Below, one piece after another: positions 26,763-34,658 of a stretch of DNA of 55,302 nt. Source of the DNA: an uncultured Methylococcaceae bacterium (GTDB lineage: Bacteria; Pseudomonadota; Gammaproteobacteria; Methylococcales; Methylococcaceae). Position numbers and translations under genes: made by a program. How positions within the stretch are numbered: position 1 is the first letter of the stretch; every line of letters starts with the position of its first letter. A model generated the notes under the pieces. That model was not told where the DNA came from. It did not search any database and saw nothing but the letters and a program-made list of their open reading frames with translations. The stretch lies in contig CAIYXP010000420.1 of NCBI GenBank assembly GCA_903930145.1, positions 1 through 55,302 on the forward strand, in the 5' to 3' direction.

Positions 26763-26963
26763 ATGACTCTTGTTCGGATCAAACAAAACTTCCAGATCAC
26801 ATTACCTGCGGAGGTGCGCAAACATCTCAATATTGCGCAGGGAGACTTCTTGGAGGCGACTATCCGCGACAATGAGATCGTCCTAACACCCAAAGCACTG
26901 GTAGATAGAGCTTTGGAATTGGCGGATCATGGCGAAAAAGAAGCCAAGGCTGTCAATGCATAA
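26763..26963 (+). CDS. AbrB/SpoVT-like DNA-binding protein
   Basis: This 66-residue swapped-hairpin DNA-binding protein ('VRIKQNFQITLPAEVRKHLNIAQGDFLEA') is of the type that serves as antitoxin or transition regulator. No PIN-domain toxin follows. Instead it precedes parA and could regulate the par/rep genes. ATG 26763 is preferred over an upstream TTG in frame. Confidence 0.78.
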   Translation: MTLVRIKQNFQITLPAEVRKHLNIAQGDFLEATIRDNEIVLTPKALVDRALELADHGEKEAKAVNA

Positions 26964-27072
26964 GTTCATTCGCAAAAGTTCCGATGCCGAATGTTTGGAA
27001 CTCGTCACATCCCGAAATTGGCGCCTATATCAACTAATCCCAAATAATCAGAGCTTTACAAAGGAAATATGA
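26956..27072 (+). CDS. Possible 38-aa ORF bridging abrB and parA
   Basis: The ATG overlaps the abrB stop region and the TGA overlaps the parA ATG by four bases (ATGA), a spacing typical of translationally coupled genes. The product (MHKFIRKSSDAECLEL...) has no recognisable family. It may only couple translation of parA to abrB, or be chance. Confidence 0.3.
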   Translation: MHKFIRKSSDAECLELVTSRNWRLYQLIPNNQSFTKEI

Positions 27073-27842
27073 GCAAAGTCGTAGCATTGGCAAATCAAAA
27101 AGGGGGCGTTGGAAAAACCACTTCAACGATAAATCTTGCCTATGCCCTCGCGCAACAAGGCAAGCGGACGCTTGCTGTTGATTGTGATCCCCAAGGTAGC
27201 CTTACGATTTACTTTGGTTTCAACCCCGACGAGCTTGAAGACTCTGATTCCACGATGTACGCCGGGTTGATCGGCGACAAGCCAATTGAATCTTTGATAC
27301 TCGGCGAAAACCCGGCACTCATTCCGGCAAGCATCTCCCTTGCCAATGCAGAGCCCGAATTGCTGGTGAAAATCATGCTGAGTTCACAAAAGGTGTTGCG
27401 GGACAAATTAAAGGGCGTTCGGGACAATTACGACTTCATTTTAATAGATTGCCCACCATCATTGGGGTTATTAACCATAAACGCACTGGTCGCAGCCGAC
27501 CTGGTTCTCGTTCCGGTAAAAACTGACAACCTTTCTTTTCACGGTGTCGCAAGGCTATTTCAGACCATAGAGCAAATCCAAGCCGACCTAAACCCTACGC
27601 TAAGGGTCTTGGGCATCCTTCCCACCCAATACAATCCACGCAATGTTCACGACAATCAAATATTAAACGGGGTAAGGGACGCACTTTCCGGTCAATCAGT
27701 GAATATCTTCGACCCAGTCAACCGCAGCACTGTCTTTGACAAGGCAACTTCACTTGGCATTCCGACCGTGGCCATCACCCCTGGCAGCCCAAGCGTCCTT
27801 TCGTACCATCAGGTCGCGGAAGCACTTATTAACATACCTTAG
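27069..27842 (+). CDS. parA: ParA partition ATPase
   Basis: This 257-residue Walker-type partition ATPase of the Soj/ParA type (no N-terminal HTH) moves plasmid or chromosome origins with ParB. The deviant Walker A 'QKGGVGKTT' lies near residue 10; 'DCDPQGSLT' and 'LIDCPPSLGLLT' are the A' and B motifs. The ribosome binding site AAGGAA directly before ATG 27069 is strong. It is followed after 12 bases by parB. Confidence 0.93.
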   Translation: MSKVVALANQKGGVGKTTSTINLAYALAQQGKRTLAVDCDPQGSLTIYFGFNPDELEDSDSTMYAGLIGDKPIESLILGENPALIPASISLANAEPELLVKIMLSSQKVLRDKLKGVRDNYDFILIDCPPSLGLLTINALVAADLVLVPVKTDNLSFHGVARLFQTIEQIQADLNPTLRVLGILPTQYNPRNVHDNQILNGVRDALSGQSVNIFDPVNRSTVFDKATSLGIPTVAITPGSPSVLSYHQVAEALINIP

Positions 27843-27854
27843 ACGCCGATATCG

Positions 27855-28844
27855 ATGGAACAGAAACCTCAACTCGCGGCCAGCCTGTTCGGGAACGTCT
27901 CGCCGAACACACCCAAAATCAAGGATATCGACTTATTCAATATTCTTCCGAACCCTGGTCAACCTAGAAAGACCTTTGACGAGCAAAGTCTTCGCGAATT
28001 GGCCGATTCCATTGATCAGCACGGCCTATTGCAACCGATTACAGTCAAGCGGAAGGAGGACGATCAAGATCGCTACATACTCGTAGCGGGGGAGCGGCGC
28101 TTCCGCGCACACCAACTTCTCGGCAAAACCAAAATTCTAGGCATTGTCCTGACAAGTGGCAATATTGACGAACTTGCAATCATTGAGAATCTGCAACGTG
28201 AGGACCTCAATCCGATAGAGGAGGCTGAGGCACTTTCCAAACTCATGGAACGCTACCAATATACGCAGGAGGCGCTCGGAAAGGTGGTTGGCAAGGCGCA
28301 GGCAACCATTAGCAACATATTAAATCTAAACAAACTCCCCGAACAGATTAAAAGGGAATATTCGACATCGAATAGTAAAGTGTCAAAATCACTTCTTATG
28401 GAAATCGCCAGACACGAAAATCATAGCGAACAACTCAGACTATGGGATTCAGTAAAGTTTGGCAACGCAACCGTCCGTGCAGCTAGGCAGGCAAAGAAGG
28501 AGAAAACCCAAATTAGGGAGGCAACCCCTATCGTCAAACTGACCATTTCAGCCGGGAAACTGTTTGCCTACCGACTTAACTTGTTACAGAGAGCAGACAT
28601 TTTTGCCAACACTACCGATGCGGGCGAAATCATCTCCCTCCACGATAAAATCAATCAACAAATTGGCAATTTGTACCCGCCCGATGAACGCTTGTGGCAA
28701 GCCGTCGTTGAATTAAACAGCCAACTCGAAAACATTCAAAGCGATGTAGCATGGTCGGATACGATGGCAGAAGATTTTTCCATCCTCCGAGACAAACTAA
28801 TCGAGATGACGGCGAAATTTGGAAATCAAAATGACGGAAAATAG
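27855..28844 (+). CDS. parB: ParB partition protein
   Basis: This 329-residue CTPase and DNA-binding clamp loads at parS sites. The N-terminal nucleotide-binding part carries 'ILPNPGQPRKTFDEQSL', the box 'GERRFRAH' and 'IENLQREDLNPIEEA'. A helix-turn-helix follows ('TQEALGKVVGKAQATISNIL'), then a C-terminal dimerisation region. A copy of the 16-bp palindrome lies within its own coding sequence, as parS often does. It overlaps the initiator gene by 14 bases. Confidence 0.92.
   Translation: MEQKPQLAASLFGNVSPNTPKIKDIDLFNILPNPGQPRKTFDEQSLRELADSIDQHGLLQPITVKRKEDDQDRYILVAGERRFRAHQLLGKTKILGIVLTSGNIDELAIIENLQREDLNPIEEAEALSKLMERYQYTQEALGKVVGKAQATISNILNLNKLPEQIKREYSTSNSKVSKSLLMEIARHENHSEQLRLWDSVKFGNATVRAARQAKKEKTQIREATPIVKLTISAGKLFAYRLNLLQRADIFANTTDAGEIISLHDKINQQIGNLYPPDERLWQAVVELNSQLENIQSDVAWSDTMAEDFSILRDKLIEMTAKFGNQNDGK
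28359..28374. repeat. 16-bp palindrome inside parB (site 5 of 5)
   Basis: TATTCGACATCGAATA in frame within parB, encoding Tyr-Ser-Thr-Ser-Asn right after the helix-turn-helix. It is identical to the site at 26647. Confidence 0.65.
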
Positions 28845-30066
28845 CCCTGCCATCAAGGACGAGACTGCCATAGAACAAGTCCGAGCCATCATCCGCCCGG
28901 AATTGAATATTGAAAAACATGCAGATTTTATCTTCGCACCCTCGCATTCCAAGCGAATCCGCGAGCCCAGAAAAAAAATGTGGGCAACGGAAATTGAGGG
29001 AGGGCGAAAGGCAGCTTCTTACTTGCTCATCGAACCCATCTATGGAGGGAAGACGCCAACAACAAAAACACGAAAAGTCTATTTGGTCTTGGTGAAACTT
29101 TGGGAGGCGCGTACAAGGGATGACGATGTTGTTGTATTCTCAGTGCGTGAAATCGCAGATGAATTAGGCATCAAATGGGCCGGAAAAAAGACTGCCGAGG
29201 ATATTTATCGCGAAATTCAGACGCTTAGAGCAACAATGTTCACTTGGAGATATTCATTCCTGAATGCTGAAGGGAAAAAAGTCGATCTGCTCGACCATGT
29301 GAACATACTGGATCGCTTTTCCTATGTCGCTTTGGAGGACCGCGACAAGATCAGCGACCGATTCCAATCCATGCATGCAATCCGCTTTAGCGAGGTAATC
29401 CTCAGCAACCTGAAGGCTAACCGAACCAAACCAACTAATATTGAGGTCATCCTGGCGATTAAAGGTGAGTTGGCAGCCGTGCTATACGCCCGCCTCGACA
29501 TTATCCTGGCGGACAAACTGCAATATGAGAGGACTAGCAAGGGACTTTTTGAAGACATTCAAATCGATAAGGAACTCGAATACCGCTACCCCGCAGGACG
29601 TAAACGCATCCTCGACCGAGCCATTCGCGAGATCAACGGCAAAGCCATATCTACTGGGATTCTTGATCTCAGGGTCGAAAAGACAGTGGACGGTAGTGAC
29701 TGGAAACTTGTGGCTAGGAAGTTGCCGGCACTCCCCAAATCGAACACTCAAAAACTCTTTCCAAAACGCAAACTCACCGCCCCGGCCAACCCCAAAGAAA
29801 TTGTCTCCATGATCGGAAAAGAAATCGGCAATGTTGTGGGTTGGTATCCTGAAAAGCAACGCCTCTATGAATTGTTTGCTATCCACTATCCCGCTAATTT
29901 AATTTATCAGGCCATTGCTGAATTCAAAGCCGATGTTAAAAAACCTACGCACACAGCTAAAATATTCACTGCGATAATGCACAGACTCGCCCACCAACAA
30001 CGGTTCGATTGGATAAAAGCCTGCCCACCAGACTGCAAATACCGGGAAAAATTACAGGGGAAGTAA
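28831..30066 (+). CDS. Plasmid-type replication initiator (RPA/RepA-like)
   Basis: This 411-residue protein has winged-helix segments resembling plasmid initiator protein A families: 'TRKVYLVLVKLWEARTRDDD', 'FSVREIADELGIKW' (helix-turn-helix), 'IQTLRATMFTWRYSF', and a second domain around residues 190-290 ('GELAAVLYARLDIILADK'). Such proteins bind iterons and open the origin. ATG 28831 overlaps the parB stop by 14 bases. An earlier TTG in frame is less likely. An iteron begins 10 bases after its stop and a full array follows 390 bases later, which strongly supports the initiator call. Confidence 0.85.
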   Translation: MTENSPAIKDETAIEQVRAIIRPELNIEKHADFIFAPSHSKRIREPRKKMWATEIEGGRKAASYLLIEPIYGGKTPTTKTRKVYLVLVKLWEARTRDDDVVVFSVREIADELGIKWAGKKTAEDIYREIQTLRATMFTWRYSFLNAEGKKVDLLDHVNILDRFSYVALEDRDKISDRFQSMHAIRFSEVILSNLKANRTKPTNIEVILAIKGELAAVLYARLDIILADKLQYERTSKGLFEDIQIDKELEYRYPAGRKRILDRAIREINGKAISTGILDLRVEKTVDGSDWKLVARKLPALPKSNTQKLFPKRKLTAPANPKEIVSMIGKEIGNVVGWYPEKQRLYELFAIHYPANLIYQAIAEFKADVKKPTHTAKIFTAIMHRLAHQQRFDWIKACPPDCKYREKLQGK

Positions 30067-30076
30067 GGCGGTACTC

Positions 30077-30092
30077 GGGAGGTTTCAGACAA
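30077..30092 (+). repeat. Isolated iteron
   Basis: GGGAGGTTTCAGACAA directly after the initiator stop codon, same orientation as the main array. A single outlying iteron could serve in initiator autoregulation or handcuffing. Confidence 0.75.
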
Positions 30093-30455
30093 GTCGTTGA
30101 TCTATCGAAAATAGGGAAGGGATAGGATTAGATGACCCATAATGGATCGTGAAAATACTGAAATACTTCCAAGATCAAAAAGCGTCAAGCCAAGGACGCA
30201 TTGAAAAAGGATTTAAACACGCCCGGCTAACCAAAAAATCAATCATCCCCCCTCGGCTATCTACAATTAAGCAATGAGTTGCAAAATCATTGGAAAGCCA
30301 CGGAGCTAAAAATCAATCCTTTCCGAAATTGGTCGGGGCATAAAATCCATGTTGCATTATTATTCAATTGACATGGACTGAAGCTCTCAACTGAAACAGA
30401 GAAAAATAGTGCAATTCACGGTTATTACTGAGGATTCAAATAGGGAAAGCAGACT

Positions 30456-30617
30456 GGGAGGTTTCAGACAAGATGACAAAGGAAAAGACATGGGAGGTTT
30501 CAGACAAATGGCTGTGGATAACATGCACATGCCGTGGGAGGTGTCAGACAAGCTACTGGGAGGTATCACCCATAGGAGTGGGAGGTATCAGACAAGCCCT
30601 TGGGAGGTATCAGACAA
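30456..30617 (+). other. oriV: Iteron-type origin of replication
   Basis: Six direct repeats with consensus GGGAGGTNTCAGACAA start at 30456, 30492, 30536, 30558 (degenerate: ends CACCCAT), 30580 and 30602. The last four starts are exactly 22 bases apart and the 30492-30536 interval is 44, so they lie on one helical face. A perfect DnaA box, TGTGGATAA, is at 30513-30521 between the second and third. AT-rich DNA lies to the left (30240-30400). No coding frame explains this region. The rest of the 979-base gap to the ABC gene shows nothing else I can name. Confidence 0.88.
30513..30521 (-). promoter_or_regulatory. DnaA box within the iteron array
   Basis: TGTGGATAA is the exact complement of the DnaA consensus TTATCCACA. 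Initiator and DnaA sites together are typical of iteron plasmid origins. Confidence 0.75.
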
Positions 30618-31045
30618 ATGCAGCTTGCTGGAAGGCAGTCATGGCAAGGCTCACAGAGGATTTCTACAACTTGGGTACTAGCTTTAAGCACTAGCTCTTT
30701 GCACATGTTTTAAGTACCGCTCAAACATGCCAAATCATTCCGACCGAAGCTTCATCAAACGAACCCTTATGAAAAGGGCATCAAATCAATTAGACGAACG
30801 TAAAATTCAACCACCAATCCCCCTATCAGATGCATATTCAACAATAAGACTACACTTGAAGAAATCTGTTAATATTCAGCCAGCGCTTTCCCTTTGCCAA
30901 TCAAAATTGAGATTGAATAGGAACTAGAGCCGATCAAAGGAACCTACTGTAGCTGCAACAACAAAAGCCCGGTACAAGATGCTGATTGAAAGCGTTAGAA
31001 ATTTAATGAGTTGTTTTGGCATTTGACTACAACAGAGAAAAAACA

Positions 31046-32734
31046 ATGAGCGGGATAAACTTTCCAGTAAATAAGCAAATTTGGCTTCGTTTTATCGATG
31101 TGGTGAAAGCTTTTATCACATCCAATGTTGGGGGCAGGGCAATCTGGCTTTCAGCAGCCCTTATTGCGTTGCTATTGGGGGTCAATGGCTTCAATGTGGT
31201 CAATAGCTACGTGGGCCGCGATTTCATGAGCGCCATCGCCGAACGCAATCAAACCGCCTTTGCATGGAAAGCCATTCTTTACATAGGTGTTTTTGCAGCA
31301 TCAACCATAGTCGCCGTGTTGCACCGTTACGCTGAGGATAGCCTTGGCATTCTATTTCGTGAATGGCTTACTAAACATTTGACCAATGCCTACCTTGATG
31401 GACGAACCTATTACCGGTTGAAGGTTGACGGTGTGGTCGAAAACCCAGACGAACGAATTGCGGATGATGTCAAAACTTACACGATAACGACCCTTTCCAT
31501 CATATTGATGCTCCTCAATGCAAGCGTCACGGTTATTGCATTTTCAAGCGTCTTATGGACAATAAGCCCGTCTCTGTTTTTCATTGCCATTTCCTATGCG
31601 TTACTGGGTTCCATCTTCGCAATCAAGTTGGGTCGCCCGTTAGTCGGATTGAATTCAAACCAACTCGACAAAGAAGCCGACTTTCGGTCTACGCTAATCC
31701 ATATACGGTCGAATGCCGAATCTATTGCTTTATCACGCAGGGAAGGAAGGCTAAAGGCACGGTTGCTGCAAAGGATTGACGCTCTGGCAAGCAACATGCG
31801 GCAAATTTTCATTGTGAACCGGAATCTGAATTTTTTCTCTACGGGTTATTTTAATTTAATCCAAGTGATTCCCATATTAGTCGTGGCTCCATTGTTTTTC
31901 CGTTCTGAAGTTGAATTTGGGGTCGTCACCCAATCGGCAATGGCTTTTGCTCAGTTGGTAGGTGCGTTTTCACTGATTGTCAGCCAATTCCAACCCATTA
32001 CCTCTTTTACAGCCGTGCTTTCCAGGCTAAATCATCTTTGGGAAGCCATAGATCACCCCCAAAGTGCGAATGACTCGACCATAGAGATCATCGAGACTGA
32101 CGAAAAACATATCACGTATGAAAACTTGACGCTTCGTTCCTCGGAAAACGGACGGTTGTTGCTAAACAATTTATCACTCTCAATACCCCATGGGACTAGG
32201 CTTTTAATCACTGGGCCAAACGAGGATGCAAAATTAGCCTTATTCAGGGCGACAGCGAGCATTTACGGTCGTGGCGAGGGGAAAATCATCAGGCCAAGCC
32301 TTGATAGCATACGTTTTTTGCCGCAACGGGCCTATCTGTATCCGGGAACCTTGCGCGAATTGCTGATGCGAAGTGGTGAAGAGCATACGATTTCCGACGA
32401 ACGCATGGTCAATACGATGAGAGAATTGGGCTTGGGCTCAATCCTGTCCCGCGTAGGTGACTTGGATGTGGAACAGGATTGGGAGAGCATACTTTCACTC
32501 GGTGAAGAACAGATTTTGGCATTTACTCGTTTAGTGCTCGCGGCCCCCCAATTTGCCTTCCTGGACCGGGTTTACACTGCGATGTCCCCAGACCAGGCAT
32601 CGCAATTGCTGCTGATGCTAAGCATGCACTCGATTACGTACATTGCATTGGATGAAGCGACCAATATGCCGCAGCTCTACGATGCGATACTCGAAATCAA
32701 GCTCGATGGCAGTTGGACGCTGAAGAAAAATTAA
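31046..32734 (+). CDS. ABC transporter (SbmA/ABCD-type) with a dead ATPase domain
   Basis: This 562-residue protein has six membrane segments (about residues 25-330) and a C-terminal nucleotide-binding domain of the SbmA/BacA-YddA/ABCD half-transporter group. Walker A reads GPNEDAKL (390-397) instead of GPNGSGKS. The residue after the Walker B Asp is Arg (D507-R508, 'FLDRVYTAM') where Glu is catalytic. The switch His is absent ('TYIALDEATN'). The signature 'LSLGEEQ' is still family-like. The protein can hardly hydrolyse ATP by itself, yet the reading frame is intact. It may need an active partner or have another role. The ATG at 31046 has an AGAGAAA site; a TTG at 31016 is less likely. It lies between oriV and nifB. 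Confidence 0.8.
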   Translation: MSGINFPVNKQIWLRFIDVVKAFITSNVGGRAIWLSAALIALLLGVNGFNVVNSYVGRDFMSAIAERNQTAFAWKAILYIGVFAASTIVAVLHRYAEDSLGILFREWLTKHLTNAYLDGRTYYRLKVDGVVENPDERIADDVKTYTITTLSIILMLLNASVTVIAFSSVLWTISPSLFFIAISYALLGSIFAIKLGRPLVGLNSNQLDKEADFRSTLIHIRSNAESIALSRREGRLKARLLQRIDALASNMRQIFIVNRNLNFFSTGYFNLIQVIPILVVAPLFFRSEVEFGVVTQSAMAFAQLVGAFSLIVSQFQPITSFTAVLSRLNHLWEAIDHPQSANDSTIEIIETDEKHITYENLTLRSSENGRLLLNNLSLSIPHGTRLLITGPNEDAKLALFRATASIYGRGEGKIIRPSLDSIRFLPQRAYLYPGTLRELLMRSGEEHTISDERMVNTMRELGLGSILSRVGDLDVEQDWESILSLGEEQILAFTRLVLAAPQFAFLDRVYTAMSPDQASQLLLMLSMHSITYIALDEATNMPQLYDAILEIKLDGSWTLKKN

Positions 32735-32775
32735 GGTTTGCATTTTAACCCTACCCATTTCAAATTCTAATGAGT

Positions 32776-32809
32776 GCCAATGCTTGTCGACTTACCGACA
32801 AGCATTGGC
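32776..32809. terminator. Hairpin after the ABC gene
   Basis: Perfect 14-bp arms GCCAATGCTTGTCG / CGACAAGCATTGGC with a six-base loop, but no T-run. Similar in sequence to the GTGCAAG palindrome family. Confidence 0.6.
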
Positions 32810-32815
32810 AGTGGG

Positions 32816-32831
32816 TGTTGCGACCATGACA
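32816..32831. promoter_or_regulatory. NifA upstream activator site for nifB
   Basis: TGT-TGCGACCATG-ACA fits TGT-N10-ACA, about 45 bases before the sigma-54 promoter. This is closer than usual, but in the expected place. Confidence 0.65.
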
Positions 32832-32875
32832 GGCAGCATGTGGCATAAGTTAATGTTTTTAAAATAAATGCAAAT

Positions 32876-32891
32876 TGGCACAAGGGATGCT
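32876..32891 (+). promoter_or_regulatory. Sigma-54 promoter of nifB
   Basis: TGGCAC-AAGGG-ATGCT keeps GG and GC with ten bases between; the -12 box is ATGCT instead of TTGCT. About 50 bases before the nifB ATG. Confidence 0.75.
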
Positions 32892-32940
32892 AGAGGGGAG
32901 ATAAGAGACAAACTCATTCCAACCCCGAATTGCGGAGCCG

Positions 32941-34431
32941 ATGATGGAACTACCTGTTTTAAATAATCCCCAACCCGCCACCCAAGGTGGTTGCAGCGCA
33001 TCATCCTGTGGGTCGACCGACGATCAGGTTAATCAATTGCCTGACCATATCCGCGAAAAGGTGCAAAACCACCCTTGCTACTCGGAGGATGCGCACCATT
33101 ATTTTGCCCGTATGCATGTGGCGGTGGCCCCTGCCTGCAATATCCAATGCCATTATTGCAACCGTAAATACGACTGCGCCAACGAATCTCGCCCTGGCGT
33201 GGTTTCCGAATTGCTCACCCCCAACCAAGCGGTCAAGAAAACCATGGCGGTCGCGGCGAAAATCCCGCAGATGACTGTGCTTGGCATTGCCGGCCCCGGT
33301 GATCCGCTTGCAAACCCGGAACGCACTTTTGAGACATTTCGTCAATTGAGCAAAGATGCACCGGATATCAAACTCTGCGTGTCCACCAACGGCTTAGCCC
33401 TGCCCGAATCGGTGGATGAATTGGCCAAGCACAACATTGATCATGTCACCATCACCATCAATACGGTTGATGCGGAGATTGGCGCTAAGATTTACCCTTG
33501 GATATTTTGGAAGAATCGCCGCATCAAAGGGAAAAAGGGTGCGCAAATCCTCATCGATCAGCAACAGAAAGGCTTGGAGATGTTGGTGGCGCGTGGCATT
33601 TTGGTGAAAGTCAATTCAGTGATGATTCCCGGCATCAACGACCAGCATTTGGCCGAAGTCAGCCGTATCGTCAAGGCCAAGGGGGCTTTCTTGCATAATG
33701 TCATGCCGCTCATCGCTGAGGCCGAGCATGGCACGTTCTATGGTGTGATGGGTCAACGTGGGCCAACCCCGGACGAATTGATGGACTTGCAAGAAGCTTG
33801 TTCCGGTGACATGAACATGATGCGTCATTGTCGCCAATGCCGTGCCGACGCGGTGGGCTTGTTGGGCGAGGACCGTGGATCGGAGTTCACCTTGGACAAG
33901 ATTGACGCGATGGAGATCGACTACCAGTCCGCGATGGAAATGCGCAAAGTGGTGCATGAAGGCATACTCGCCGACATGGAGGAAAAGCGTGCCGTCCAGG
34001 CTGGCAAGGCCAAACCGCAAATTCCGCTTGAAGCCCGTCCAGTCTTAATGGCGGTTGCCACGTCTGGGCAAAACCTCATCAACCAACACTTTGGACATGC
34101 CAAGGAATTCCAGATCTACCAGGTTTCCCCAAAGGGTGTGAAGTTTATGTCCCATCGCAAAACCGACCAGTATTGTTCGGGTGACTCCACTTGTGGGGAT
34201 GCCGAATCAGCCTTGGCCCTGACCATACGCTCATTGGAAGGTTGCGAGGCTGTGCTGTGTTCGAAGATCGGCTACGAACCTTGGGAAATGCTGGAGGAAG
34301 CCGGCATTGTCCCCAATGGTGAACATGCCATGGAAAGCATTGAAGAGGCTGTGATGGCGGTTTATCTGGAGATGTATCAAACCGGCAAGTTGGAGGAAAA
34401 GCCTGTTCTATCCAATCGGGCAATGGGTTAA
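32941..34431 (+). CDS. nifB: NifB, FeMo-cofactor precursor (NifB-co) synthase
   Basis: This 496-residue radical SAM enzyme fuses two Fe4S4 clusters and inserts a carbide to make NifB-co. The radical SAM motif 'CNIQCHYC' (CX3CX2C) lies at about residues 64-71 and is followed by 'NRKYDC'. 'GIAGPGDPLANP' is the SAM-binding glycine region. The C-terminal about 110 residues form the NifX/NafY-like domain ('ATSGQNLINQHFGHAKEFQIY'), the long fused form. The N-terminal part contains additional Cys. It is a single gene with its own promoter and terminator. ATG 32941 or 32944 with CGGAG in front. Confidence 0.95.
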   Translation: MMELPVLNNPQPATQGGCSASSCGSTDDQVNQLPDHIREKVQNHPCYSEDAHHYFARMHVAVAPACNIQCHYCNRKYDCANESRPGVVSELLTPNQAVKKTMAVAAKIPQMTVLGIAGPGDPLANPERTFETFRQLSKDAPDIKLCVSTNGLALPESVDELAKHNIDHVTITINTVDAEIGAKIYPWIFWKNRRIKGKKGAQILIDQQQKGLEMLVARGILVKVNSVMIPGINDQHLAEVSRIVKAKGAFLHNVMPLIAEAEHGTFYGVMGQRGPTPDELMDLQEACSGDMNMMRHCRQCRADAVGLLGEDRGSEFTLDKIDAMEIDYQSAMEMRKVVHEGILADMEEKRAVQAGKAKPQIPLEARPVLMAVATSGQNLINQHFGHAKEFQIYQVSPKGVKFMSHRKTDQYCSGDSTCGDAESALALTIRSLEGCEAVLCSKIGYEPWEMLEEAGIVPNGEHAMESIEEAVMAVYLEMYQTGKLEEKPVLSNRAMG

Positions 34432-34489
34432 TCTCGACCAACATATTTTTTAGGACAGACCCCCGGGTCGTCCTCTGATCGATCTGGAT

Positions 34490-34524
34490 GGAGTGCAAGG
34501 CAAATCTTGCACTCCATTTTTTTT
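34490..34524 (+). terminator. Rho-independent terminator of nifB
   Basis: Stem GGAGTGCAAG / CTTGCACTCC with six-base loop, followed by ATTTTTTTT. The stem is a member of the GTGCAAG palindrome family, here used as a real terminator. A second small hairpin (GGAC...GTCC, about 34453-34473) precedes it. Confidence 0.85.
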
Positions 34525-34658
34525 GCCGATGCGAAAATTGAATGCCGAGTGCGATGTGGCAAACGTCGGCAAGGGGTAAGTTCGGCAAAGCCCGAGACAA
34601 GCAATCCGATTTCGTCCAGTCATCCGGTTTAGCCATGCCAGACAATCATCCGGCTATG

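Noticed and set aside
26964..27068. PIN-domain toxin partner for the AbrB-like protein
   Set aside because: Only a 38-codon frame without PIN motifs fits between abrB and parA.
30409..30681. 90-aa frame 'MQFTVITEDSN...' over the origin
   Set aside because: Its peptide repeats (GGFRQ, WEVSDK) come from translating the iterons; the DNA phasing explains it better as an origin.
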